From Lineus longissimus (Eukaryota > Nemertea > Pilidiophora > Heteronemertea > Lineidae): a stretch of DNA of 64,000 nucleotides. This document shows, piece by piece, positions 1-13,200 of this stretch. The DNA is taken from contig NC_088312.1 of assembly GCF_910592395.1 (NCBI RefSeq), forward strand, positions 18,795,292 to 18,859,291. Direction: 5' to 3'. Below the pieces are notes generated by a model. It saw only the letters and a program-made list of their open reading frames with translations, was not told where the DNA came from and searched no databases. The number at the start of each line of letters is the position of its first letter. Position 1 is the stretch's first letter. The position numbers were made by a program, and so were the translations under genes.

Positions 1-752
1 TATGAGGCTCCAGTGGTGAGTGACATCTAATAAACTAAAAGGTCAAGATGATTTTAAGACCAATTGGGATGAGTTGAAATGATAATCAAGCACCTGATAA
101 TCTGTCTTACACCATTTCATGAGGAAGACCTGATACGTGTTTCCTTCACAACAGAGTTGGTACGCTCACCTAGGCTTCCTTTTGAACGAACAGGATAGGT
201 ATCATTTTCAGAGGCCAAAAATAAACTTTGGTGACAGTTTTGATATTGGTCCTCTGACATTTGTTTGTTTTGTTAGGTTATAGACCATAGTTGTTCCTGC
301 ATGTTCTCTCGAAAGACTGCATAAGGGTGTACCATGAAATACTTCTACATATGTCTTGAGGCTTGTTGTGTTAAAGGGTAACTCATGTCAAATTTCACCA
401 TATAATGTTTTAGCTGTTTTTGACAAATGACTACGTCACTTTCTCATAAATCGGTAAGGTTTTCGAATCGAATTGCACATTTTCTAGAAATTGATGGTTT
501 AATCCCGACCGGACGGCTCGCTTTGATGCCGTTTTCGTTGATGTCGTCACAATATGAACATTTTCGCGGTCGCGGTGGTTTACATTCAGCGATTTTATAA
601 TAAATCTAATCAAAAATGGAAAGTTTGAGCTTTACATTTGTGATCAACAATTAAAAACGGATGTATTTCCGCAAAGTTGTAAATCACATCATAGTATCAC
701 TTTAAGATTTCTACTCTGCTGTTTCTATGACACCTTAGGTGACGGACTACAG
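1..752. other. Non-coding DNA upstream of the first recognised exon
   Basis: I see no convincing exon here apart from the decayed exon copy at about 291-350. The first recognisable exon begins at 753 in an internal codon phase (one base completes a codon), so the gene almost certainly starts beyond the left edge and this is intron sequence. Confidence 0.5.
291..350 (+). pseudogene. Decayed copy of the 753-903 exon
   Basis: After an AG, the sequence TTGTTCCTGC and then a TCGAAAGACTGC stretch followed by a TACCATGAAAT stretch mirrors the start of the exon at 753. There the corresponding blocks are TTGTCCCTGCC, TCGAAAGACTGC and TACTATGAAAT. About 30 bases between the blocks are missing, and the reading frame meets TAA soon after. 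This looks like a partial exon duplication that has decayed. Confidence 0.45.
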
Positions 753-1214
753 TTGTCCCTGCCTACCTGACCATGCCATCCTCGACGTCCACTCGAAAGA
801 CTGCGTCAAGTCGTACTATGAAATCTGTCCCGAGTTGTCATATCGGACTCAAGATGGCCGCTGTCTTGATTCAACAAAGTGGGAGGCTTACTGTAAGATG
901 CAGGTCAGTTGACTTTGGTCATTTACTTGTTGATTTTGTTCTGTCTGAAATCTTTCCTCTTTCTGTGATTGTTTAGACAATGTGCAATGAAAATGATGAG
1001 ACTGACGGTACTTTGTCCTATTCAGGTATGCGACACCCCTGACGACTACGAGTCCTTCGATAAAAAGCTTGGACTCTGTAAATGCCGTTCAGAAAAGCTG
1101 GAGGAGATATGTAACCTAGAGTGTCGCAGACTCCAGAAGAAGCTGCTAAAGCTGATCTGTAACCCAGAGGCAAAGATGATGATAGGGTTTGGAACAAAGG
1201 ACAATGATGAACAG
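753..1214 (+). CDS. Cys-rich ectodomain exons of the large gene
   Basis: Two exons (753-903 and 1026-1214) encode a segment rich in paired cysteines: CPC near the start, then KDC, EIC, GRC, AYC, VCD, LCKC, EIC, EC and LIC. The spacing suggests a disulphide-stabilised extracellular module, loosely EGF-like, but no standard family pattern is clear. The second exon is exactly 63 codons in phase 0, and its donor follows a CAG. The first exon starts one base inside a codon, so more of the protein lies upstream. Confidence 0.75.
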
Positions 1215-4200
1215 GTCAGCGGAAGTTTTTAATTTTGTAAATGCCTTTATATTTTAGCATCCTCAAATTTTAGCAAAAATGTCCTCTTCAGATTTTACTA
1301 CCATCAATTTCGCCGAGGCACTCTTGGGAATAAAGGAGCTTTGCTTGAGCTCGACCAGTGAGGGACAAAGTGGTGAGCAGACGTGGGCTCAGCCATTACC
1401 CATGGGTTTAGAATATGAGACACCTTGTCCAGTGAAGTAACCTGCTGTGGTCCTTGTGGGGACCCTCTTAGCTGCAATGTGCCTGTTTAAAGATCCCAGT
1501 GAAAGACCGCCTGATGTATTTCTCGCTGCTTCATGAGGAGATCCACCAACTATACATCTTCTTTGTATTCTTCCTGCAATGTTGCAACCTAGGTTGAAAT
1601 CAGTGCGATCTAGTGATCCCTACTGATTAAGTTCAGCTCCGTTGATGGATAGATAGCTGTTAGACTATGGCACTGCCTCCTTTGAGTCCCACATCACCAA
1701 TACCTGATTTCATATCAGTGTTTTCTCTCTTAGACACCTGGTGGCATGGGATTTTGTCTCAGAGTTTTCTATCTCCTAGATGCCTTGCTGGGGCTGATGA
1801 AGTGACATTCTAAAATACCTTGGTACCGTAAAGTCAACTTTTAAATGGAAAATGCATAAGCCTCGTTCTGAGAGCGGAGTGTTTTGGACACGCAACCAAG
1901 ATGCTCTACCAAAGTTCCCTCGGGTTGCACTAAAATGTGGAAACCATGCACACAGCTCACTTCAGAAGTTTGAGGCTCTCAAAACACTGCTTCAAACACA
2001 AATCAGCCAAGGAAGCATCAACCACCCTAAGTTTTTTAATGAGCACTACACATATTTGTCGAGAAAAACGCTCCAAAAAGCCCATTCGCGCGGATTTTAG
2101 CATCACTGGAGCGAGCCGATGCGGACTTCCTATGCGCGCTGTACAAAATGTACATGTCTCATTTTCTGTAACGTTGCCGTAACATAATGTAAACAACGGC
2201 GCTACTGGCGCTCCGGGCCGGCGATGGATGGAATTTGCCAAATTCGCACATATTCAAGTTATTTTCGTGGCCTATCTTTTTAAGTTTGAGGTATTTTAGA
2301 ATAGAAATTGAACCCTCGGCTTCGGACCTTGGTTGATTTACCCTCGAGTGTCTTGGTAACTCAACCAAGGTCCTCCGCCTTGGGTTCAATTCCTTAAATC
2401 TACTCGAATTTGTGTTATGGTTTTCCATCAATAAATCTGTTATGGAAATGAACGAACGAATGTTGCAACATGCTTCCATTTCAGTTTGAGCTTCCTGCAG
2501 ACCAACTGAAGCCGTCGATACTCGCAAAGGACATGATCCTCGATGATTACTGCCATCACCATGCCAACCAATCCCTACCGATGTTCATTATCGGGGTGAC
2601 GCCTATTGGCTTCCAGGGGAAGTACAATCCCGATACCTCGGCCATCTATGCGACACTTATGGACAACGCCAAAGAGAAATATAGGAATTCTTCCCAGGTG
2701 TTTATTCCCGAGTTCATACAGAAGCGCCGCCTGTTGAATGTGCCTATAACTATTGGAGGGCGTAATTTAAAGAATCCTACGACATGTCTGAATCTTGGTG
2801 AATCCATCTTGTTCTCGATATCAAAAGACAACTACCCAGTTTATGACAGGTAGGGATTCTGGGAATGTTTTAATCCACTGAAAAAGTCTGAAGTGTATTT
2901 TCAGAAAATTGAAAACGACTGCAAATAACAGTATAACCTAAACCCTTGGGACATTCTTTATCGGAAATTGAAAGAAATCCTGTGTCTGTCAACAGGGCAC
3001 ATTCCGTAGCCACCAGGGCTGTTGAACTGAAACGCCTGCCCAATTGTCGGCTTCAGAAGTAAACGTCACTGTCCTTTTGGGCCGCTGTGCATAACTTACT
3101 GGGCCAATTTTTTCGATATTTGGTTTTTCTTCAATTTAATTTCGATTTCTTTAAGGTGCAAGTTGTCTTTTTTCAGGTTCAACCTTTACAACAGCAATTA
3201 TAATTTCGATGCTGGCGACTTTGAGCGGCTCAACGAGGTACTGCCCCAGACTGACACCGACATGACAGTCTTCACGTACCAGTTCAAGGAACCAGGGACG
3301 TACGTGTTTTATCTCAGCAGTGATTCTCACAAGAAGTTGGTAAGTTGTCATTAGTTTTGAGGTAAATGGCAGTTGCTCATCAGCAGTGAGGAAGACTGGC
3401 CACCACAGTCTTTGCCCGTAACCAGTCTGGGAGAAGGAGCACATGGGTAAATGTTGCTCATTAGCCTTGTGTGGCAAGACATCTAGGGGGAGGCTGAGAC
3501 TCCAAAATCAAACCCAACAATCAAAATTGGCTAATTTGGCATAAAAATCATTTGGAATAAAAGTCGGGTCCTTGCACATACCCACAGAATAAGATGCACC
3601 AAATGACTCTAATAGTTTTGGCATATGACTGTGGAACAGAGCAAGGTATCCACATTGTCAGGTGCCCAGCTCCAAAGGGGCAATCCCAAGCGATGGCGCC
3701 TGAAAGAGAGAGGCTTGTCAACAGCAGAGAGGAGGAATGGTGCAGCTGTTCCCAGCTCCGGAAGGGCCAATCCCAAGCGACTGGTGCCTGAAAGAGAGAG
3801 GCTGGTCAACAGCAGAGAGGAGGAATGGTGCAGCTCTCCCCAGCTCCAAAGGGGCCAATCCCAAGCGACTGGCGCCTGAAAGAGAGAGGCTTGTCAACAG
3901 CAGAGAGGAGGAATGGTGCAGCTGTTCCCAGCTCCGAAGGGGCAATCCCAAGCAACTGGCACCTGAAAGAGAGAGGCTGGTCAATAGCAGAGAGGAGGAA
4001 TGGTGCAGCTTTTCCCAGCTCCGGAAGGGCCAATCCCAAGCGACTGGTGCCTGAAAGAGAGAGGCTGGTCAACAGCAGAGAGGAGGAATGGTGCAGCTCT
4101 CCCCAGCTCCAAAGGGGCCAATCCCAAGCGACTGGCGCCTGAAAGAGAGAGGCTTGTCAACAGCAGAGAGGAGGAATGGTGCAGCTGTTCCCAGCTCCGA

Positions 4201-7200
4201 AGGGGCAATCCCAAGCAACTGGCACCTGAAAGAGAGAGGCTGGTCAATAGCAGAGAGGAGGAATGGTGCAGCTTTTCCCAGCTCCGGAAGGGCCAATCCC
4301 AAGCGACTGGCGCCTGAAAGAGAGAGGCTTGTCAACAGCAGAGAGGAGGAATGGTGCAGCTGTTCCCAGCTCCGAAGGGGCAATCCCAAGCAACTGGCAC
4401 CTGAAAGAGAGAGGCTGGTCAATAGCAGAGAGGAGGAATGGTGGAGCTGTTCCTAGCTCTGAAGGGGGCAATCCCAAGCGACTGGCGCCTGAAAGAGAGA
4501 GGCTGGTCAACAGCAGAGAGGAGGAATGGTGCAGCTGTTCCTAGCTCAGAAGGGGCAATCCCCAGGGACTGGCGCCTGAAAGGAGAGGCTGGTCAACAGC
4601 AGAGAGGAGGAATGGTGCAGCTGTTCCTAGCTCAGAAGGGGCAATCCCAAGGGACTGGCGCCTGAAAGGAGAGGCTGGTCAACAGCAGAGAGGAGGAATG
4701 GTGCAGCTGTTCCCAGCTCCAAAGGGGTAATCCCAAGCGACTGGCGCCTGAAAGAGAGAGGCTTGTCAACAGCAGAGAGGAGGAATGGTGCAGCTGTTCC
4801 CAGCTCTGAAGGGGCAATCCCAAGCAACTGGCGCCTGAAAGAGAGAGGCTTGTCAACAGCAGAAAGGAGGAATGGTGTAGCTGCCATGGGTGCAGAATGG
4901 TTATAATTCGAGTCGATGACAATCTGTCACAATGGTTATACCGTTATCTTCCAGTATGTCTCCGTCATGGAAGGAAACACCTCTTGCCCAATGACTGGAC
5001 CGTTCTTTCCCACCTCGAGTCAGAACCTCGTCCACAATCGTATTCGATGGCGCAAGGACCTCATTTTCAACCTGAACTGGATTCTGATTGGTTATCTCAT
5101 CGCGATGCTCGTTTTTCTCATGATCTGCGCTTTTATCGTTATGGTAAGTCTGAATCTACCGTAGAACCTCTCTACCAAGGACACCCTTGAAACTGACCTA
5201 TGCTGTCCTTGATAGAGAGGTGTCCTGATAACAAAGATGTAAATGTAAACATCATTCCTTTCTTATGAGTTGACACTTTGAGGAGCCTTGGTAGCCTGTG
5301 AATAGATAAAATCTAATAACTTTTGGAAAGTTTGTTAAATTTCGAAAGTTCAGACTAGTAGTAAAGTAAATCATATGTATCTTTTTCAGGGAAAATTTTC
5401 CTACAAAATGTGGTCTCGTCCAATATATGTGAATCCTTTCTTCCGCCGTCTTGCCTTGGAGTACAACTTTGATGTGTATTCGAGTCGTGGATCCGCATCT
5501 AAAGAAGGCGACTCAGCAGCACAGCCGCCTGGTCAAAGTGAAGGTGAGGAGTTGTGAGGGAATACTGTTGGAACGTCTTGGCAAAGACTTCATTTCTGGC
5601 CTGTGTGTGCATGGTCAGCTGTGGAGGAAGCTGTATGTGCTGAATCTTTGATAACATGCTCTAAAAATGAGAAAATTTGTCAGTACGTCTCATGGCCTAG
5701 TGGTTTACACTACGCCACCACGCAATAGGGCCCGGGTTCGATCCCGGGGAGAACCCATGATCGTATGTCTGGATGAACCGGCGTGGCTTTCAAGGAACTA
5801 AAATTCCTGGCTCTTCACAGTCCTTCGAATGAGACTCAAAACCGAGGTTCCTTGTACCTGGTGTCTATGCCAGGGGAAGCTAAGACCCCACCAAGTGAGA
5901 AACGTGAGTAGCTTGCGTGGACTCTATCTCTCTCGCCAAAGTCGGACCACTAGGCCAATAAACCCAATTGGCGCCTAACCGTAGTGGCATGCAGGATACG
6001 CTCATCCCGCCTTGGAGGAGGATTACTCCTAGGAGAATGACCTCTCCAAGTGCAGAGCGAACGCTGAAGAAGAAGAAGAAGTCAGTACGTCAGTACGGAC
6101 TCGGTACACTTTGTGCCAGAAGCGAACACCGGTCTTCACTTTAATTTTTTTTCACAAATAGGTGCATTCTCTAATGATAAAACCAATATGTTAAACATTT
6201 TTGCATCCCCAAAGTTTCTCTTCGTACCTGCTCCCCTGAAGATAATAGGCTCACAAAAATAAGAGGATATACAGTATCTAGCTTTGATAGTGTTTAAATA
6301 GTGTTTAAAGTATCATGATTTACCAGTACACAGCAGTTGGAGGAAAACAGTACAGTAGAACCTCTCTATTAAGGTCACCCTCGGGACTGACAGGTACTGT
6401 TCTTGATAGAGAGGTGTCCTGCTTAGAGAGGTCAAATTTTTTTGGAAACAACCAATTATGGACCAAACCTAGTGTCCTTAATAGAGAGGGTGTCCTCATT
6501 AGAGAGGTATCCGCTAAGGGAGGTTCCACTGTATTTCGCAACTACTGAGGCCAAAGGTTTTGTATTTCTTTTATAATGGTCATTTTTCAGCGACCTTGCT
6601 ACGAGATGAGTTCTGGGATTATGCCGGGCAGCAGGATGCAGAAACGTTCAGTGTGGGCACCCTCAACCAAATCTTGAACAAACAGTCCGCCCATGTCCGT
6701 AAGGAAGTCAACAAGACGAATATACAAGTGAGTACTAGAATCGGTTGGGCCAGGGCACTTTTGACCCGACGGTCATTGGTTCAGCACTCGGTTGAATCAT
6801 AAATGATAAAGTGTCCCTTGGCCAGACACTTGGCCCTGCAGTTGCGTCTCTCAACACACAAGTAAAAATGGGTAGCCGGGTGGAAAAGATCAATAATGTA
6901 GCCCTGTATGACACCACCCCTGGAAAGTTTCTGGAAAGATCGGTAATGTCGGCTAGCTGAGGCCTTAAATGTGATGTTTTTTGAAGGGGGGTTCTGGTAG
7001 ATTGGTCGAAATTGAAGTCAAAATTATATCACGTGACAATATCGTCCCTGAAAATGTCTCGAGTTGTTTTAGACATGTCTTTATTGCATTTAGGCCATTG
7101 AACACTACAAAAAGATCGAACGTCACCTGGACACCCTGAAGGGATTCTGGATCGCCAAGCTAAACGTGTCGAGCACGAACACGTCAAAGGTCACCGAAGG

Positions 7201-10200
7201 TCAAGTCGATGACTATGTAAAGAAGTCAGAGGAGTTGGATCGGGAACTGGAGCGGAGGAAACGATTGGGGTGGGCGTTTGCTAAACAGCTGTCGTACCAG
7301 AGGAGGGTGATGTTGGAGGAGTGGAAGGAGTGGGAGAATCATCAGGTATGAGCATGGGAATTTTTCAATTAATACTCAAATTACTTGTGGTCAAAAATTA
7401 CTCAAAACTACCCGGTGATGTGTAAAAAGATGCCTCTGGACACTCCAATTATGATCATACTCTTGCAGATTACATTCCATGCTTCGATATTAGAGGTAAG
7501 GCGTCTCCTACAAAAATACTCAAATTACTTGTGCTCAAAAATTACTCAAAACTACCCGGTGATGTGTAAAAAGACACCTCTGGATGCTCCAATTATGATC
7601 ATACTCTTGCAGATTACATTCCATGCTTCTATATTAGAAGTAAGGCGTCTCCTACAAAAATACGAAGACCATCTCCTCCAGCAGAGGCAAAAGAGTGATG
7701 CGGAGAAACCCCAAGATGTCGGGCCAATCCACCAAGCTAACGACCTGATCCAGAATGCACTTGCCGACGTGCTGGAGGCATGTGAACACACAGGATGTTG
7801 GGGGATCATCGGGAAGCCGATGGGAGGACAGCTGACCAGGCCTGGGAAGATTGAGAGGCTGGAGAAATATGACCTCATCGGTACGTATGGTTTGGTCATT
7901 GCTCTTCTGCTATTATAAGGCATCTTTTAAGTTGCATTCTGTCCGGCTCAGAATCCAAGGATTATAACATTATAAGCAAAAGATATCATTAGGTCAGGTC
8001 AATTCACTCTGACCTCGGTAAACACAACACCTCCGTATTTGTCAGTTCCAAAATTAAGGGTGTCCTTTATATCTAGGGGATTCAACTGAAATGATGTTAA
8101 CATTGCTTTACTCCTCAGGTACGAGTGAAGGAAAAATCATTGCACCTGATTTGCTTTACATCGACAAGGCAACAGGCCTGATCAGGCCACGTCAAGAGGC
8201 AACCATGGTCACTCCAAATGGCTCCTTACAGAATGTGCCGAATGATGCGTTTGTCCACCCGCAGACTGGACATGTTCTCCCTGTGGCTGGGAATGTTGGG
8301 TACGCCCCTATCAGCGGGAAGCTTGTACCCATGCTGGACTACGTTGCTGGTGGGTGTTGAAGTCAGTCGTCAGTTCCCTTAACTTTCATGTCGTTGCCAT
8401 CATCATCTGGCTGCAAGAACTTCCTCACAAACCAGGGCCTGATTGTTAAAGACAAATCTTGTCACTAACACTGGGTTTATATCCTTCAAATGACCCATTT
8501 TAGAGTTGACACCAAGTTAAGTTAAGGCCAGCATCAGTGACCTTGGGCCAGTCGCTTCACTTTGGATGTCTTGTTAAGCCGCTGTGGTGCAGTGGCTTGG
8601 ACTCTTGACCAGCGGTCAAGAGGTCCCGGGTTCGATCCTCACTGTCGGCGTGAGACAGTAGCCTGGTCTCTCTGTCTTACTTGCCTCTCTGCACCCAGGT
8701 GTATAAATGGGTACCGGTCAGAAATGCACAGATTATAGCGCTGGTTGAGCAGCTGATCTGTGGTCTACTGAAAGGTTTCAGGACAGACCGGGGTTAAACT
8801 GAAAGTCGGATGATAACCTATATCGTAGTTGATATCAGACTATAAACCCTAAACTTTAACTTTTAACTTTAAGCTTTGGATGTCTTGTTTAGCTCATTTT
8901 CTCTTTTAGCTGAGAGGAGTATGCTTGACGAACCTCCCATTCCCTTCGTGTCCTACCCCCTTAATCATCAGACAGGAAAACCGGTTGCAACCGACCTAAA
9001 ACCTATCAGCAGCTTCGCCAGCCTAAAGTACGGAAGCCTGATCGCCGACCCTGAAACCGACCTCCTGGTCCCCATTGTCGCTATGACCATCCACCCAAAG
9101 TCTGGCCTCCTCTACCCTGTGGGTGGATGCCATAAGGATCCTATCACTGGCCTCTTGGTTGCCATAGACATAGGCTCCATGATGGAGGACCCAGTGACTG
9201 GGAACGTCTGCCAGATACTTGGGGTCACTATCGATGAAAATTCCGGGAAAGTCATTCCAGTCGGCGAACTTCCCAAAGAAATCGGCCATGATGAACCATT
9301 GGTGAGAGGAAGCATGGTTTACCAACACATGACGGACAAACTGGTGAAACTGCGCACTGCAGCCTTTGATGGTGTAACGGTGGTGCCATCATGTGGCAGC
9401 TATCATACACTACTGGAGAACGTCATCTTCAAGACGGAGCAGGAACTCCTGGACGTGTTGGCAAAGTACAGTCGAACACTAAAAGGTAAGACTTCAACCA
9501 AACTGCTTTGGTCATTGAAAGTTTCGACAGTTTTGTTCAAAGGAGATAGAATGAATATTAAAATACAATGAAATAACCTTTAAAGGGAACTGGAACCGCC
9601 GAGCGATTTATTCAACTTTTAGACTTTCACCGCCCGAGAAAGTCAAACTTCCAACTTCCTATTCGAGTTCAGATTTGTAGCTCCGCCTCCAGTGCCCGAG
9701 CATGCGCAGTTCAATTTGTTATTATTGAGAATCATGTGAGAATCACATGAGTCATGCGATCTTTTATTCATGAGTTTTCGTAGTAAATTCCATAGTAGTG
9801 ACGTCACTCAATGATTGACAGCTAGGCGCCATGTTTCATTCATGCCTCGTTCTGATCACCCGATACGCGGGAAATGAAAACGAGGTCATACGAACTGGCT
9901 TGGCGGTTTCAGTTCCCTTTAACATAATCCCCCTTGAGAATCAGTTTACCAGCTTGCTGAGAATTAGACAGATGTCCCAACTTACCAAGTTGGACTGCCG
10001 TGGACTACTCTAGATTGGAAGCAAAATACATGAAGTCATCTAGTAATGAGGTTTAGGCCGAAAAGGAGTGATGTGTGAAAAGATTTTGTGGGCAAATGAT
10101 GTTCTTATCATGATGAATAAGCTTATCTCATCGCATAAAAAAAGAATTTTCCCACAAAAATTGCTCTTCAAGAAAGATTTCCATGAGATGTAGAGAAAAA

Positions 10201-13200
10201 TGCGGGTACTCCATTTTCTCTGTCATGATATCAGAAGACCTCACCCCTTGATGTTGTGGTGAGAGGTTCATATCATTGTAAAAACAGGAAGGCATCCAGT
10301 GTCATTTCTAAGTATATCAGATTTTTCAAATATTTTTGCTTCAGAGCCGAGTAAATCCACTGAACATTTCACATCAAGTCTTACGATGTTGAAAGTGAGC
10401 ATTGAAACAATGCTGCGTAATCTTGAGAAGGCTGAGGAGAGATACGTCATGGACCTCATCCATGAGGAATATGTCAACAACACGAGGCTCAAGAAGGTGA
10501 AAAACCTGTCAATTAATGGAGGCTCCCCAGGTATGTTTATTTTTAGCTCACCTCTGGGGAGCTTATACAATACCGCACTGCAAATGACATGCATTACATT
10601 ACCCGAGGTGAGCAAACGGTCCCTTGACCATTTCATTAAGTTTCAATATTGTTTAAATTTTCTGGTACCGAGCTACATAGGATTTAAGATGTCACTTTTC
10701 ACCCTAAAATCATTTTATGTCATGTTTTCAAGCCTTGTCAATTAACAAACATGCTCGTGACAAGTGCCTAAGAGACCCTCTTTTTTTTTTAAAAGTCACC
10801 CAGTTTTATGTCTGTTTGCAAATCTTCCACTTTCCAGGACTGTATGAGTACACCAAAACTGGTCAACTTCTGCCCATACTTGTTGGAATGACTATGGACG
10901 ATCCTACCGGGACAGGTCTTGAGCTACCCATTCTGAGCGCAGTCAGAGACCGAGGCAGTGGCCAAGTGCTGCCTCTTGCTACGTCAGTGAAACATCCTGA
11001 AACCAATGGTAAGTATGTAGTGTCAAGTTGTTAATTATGCTTTTAAAAGTCTTCGGAATGTTTCCTAACATACAGTATAAATTTTGAGTGTTAAAATGGG
11101 TTTTAACGTCAAGAAACACATCATTTGTCTCTTCATTAATGACATAATCTCCACACATTTCCAGATCCTCAACCGATCACGATTGGTCAAGAAATCACTG
11201 ACGAGTCTTCAGATGACATCAGTCATGTGACAGGTCTCTCAATTGACCCGACGACTAAAGATATCACCCTGGTTACGACAAAGGACGATAGGCCCGCTCC
11301 AAACGTTCAGCACCTGGCGCTAATCGAAGATGAAATCGTGTCGTGCGCGAGTTTCCTAAGACGGATGTTTAAACAAGAGTCATATCTCATCCAAGAAGAG
11401 TTCGAGCTAGCCAGATCAGTTTTACACAACTCTGACAACATATCGTTGGAAAAATTAGACGCTGTTGTGTTCAGTCTGTGCGAGCAGACGACAGACCTGG
11501 AAAAAATGGCTGAGCGGGAATGGGCACGGGAAAATACCACCAGGAAAGATATTGGGAACTTCTTGCCAGTAGGCCTGGCTGCAATGGTCGTTGATTCTGA
11601 TGAAGCATTGCAGAATTCCGTCAAGGTGTGTCTGCAGGCCCATGGAAAGTTTGCAGCTGTTTTGCCGAAGTTGTATGTTAAGATTAAACAAGAAGAAGAG
11701 AAGTTCCAGAATCGTCTGTCAGAGGTCGCAGAGATCAAGGACAAAGAGACGATAAAGATGATGATGAGGCGGCATAATAAGGTCAAGGGCAGCCTCCAGA
11801 TGGAGCTACGTGATCACGTCATCATGAAAATGGAGGCGATAGACTTTGTTACGTCCGCTGTAGACAGAGCGGCCCAAAGAAAAGTCGCAGTCATGAATTA
11901 TGCAAAATCGCTCCTGAATGATTCTGACTCAAGGAGTGGCGATGTTCATTTTGACATGTCTGGAGTCTTCGGGGGTGATGGTTTGCCAGAGGTGACATTC
12001 AGCAATGAACTTGTTCCAGTTCTGAAGGACTTCATAGCAATGCTTGAACAAGACCATCCCTTCATTCTTCAGGTTGATGCCGAATTGGTAAACCCTAAAA
12101 AAGACTCCAGTGTGATCAAACGTGTTACAACACATCAAGTCAAAAACGGCACTTATCCTGATGCACCGAAGAGTTATGATCGTAATTTTTGGGTTGTTTC
12201 GGATGTCAGAAAATCCGATGATGTTGATTGCGATACTACCCAGAGGATGCTGTATCAGAAACATCTGTTTGAAGTTTCCAGCCTCGAGCAGACGACAAGA
12301 CGACAAGCCATGGATACAATCAATGGGTTACTGGCCTCGTACCATGAGGAGAAATGCAAAGTTATAAATGTCTTGAAGAACAACATTGCAAGCAGATTCA
12401 AAGACTTATTACCAAATATCGTCTCGAACATGGAAAATGCCGGAGCAGAAGTCGATCCAATGGTCACAAAAGAATTTAAAGATTTGCATCAGAAACTTAC
12501 AAATTTGAATCAGACCATGTCAGAGGAGATGAGGATAAAATGCAATGAGTTAGCAAAGCAGAGGCAGACAGAGGTTCAAAATCTGCAGAAACTGCATGTT
12601 ACGGAGGCACTTTCGAAAGAAGTTTCACCGGCGACTCTTCCTTGTGTTGTGACGCCCTCTTTAGAGGAGATGGAAAAAGATACGGCAGCTCTAGCAGTGC
12701 AGCAGGCGGACTTCTTTAACGAAGTGGATGAAACGTTGCGCCAGTCCGTGATCTTGAGCTATGACGAGAAAATGAAGACGTATCAAAAACCGTTAAATGT
12801 TGACCAAGAAAAGAAGATCCATGCACAGGACTTGATGGAAAATGCAATCGATTCCATTGAAAGGTTGCAGACGACTGTTGAGAAACACTTGGCAGCAGAC
12901 GACACCGTTGTTGATGGTGATGGTGATGCACCAGTGTGGGAGTTCTGTGCTCTGCAGTCAGAGATGAATCAGCATGTGGTGTTGTCTCTCCTTGGCGATG
13001 TTTTCAATGACCTTGAAAGGGTAAGTTTAAACATACTTCAAAATGAACAACACGAATGAGGTTATGAAACAGTTTTAGGACCATTTTAGGACAGAAGGAG
13101 CATATTTGGTGTGTTTGGTTGCAATAATGATGTAGAGGAACAGTTGTCCAATCAGATCAGTCTAACATCATCCCCCATTTTCGTTTCGTGATTGTTCTGA

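Noticed and set aside
3594-4887. Many overlapping open frames of 80-120 codons on both strands
   Set aside because: They are produced by the 87/88-bp minisatellite; the same peptides recur in every unit and no splice or start signals support a gene.
5690-5760. Possible tRNA gene with A and B boxes
   Set aside because: The acceptor stem does not close and the unit continues into a SINE body with a GAA tail and target duplication; the similar heads at 8578 and 27475 are SINEs too.
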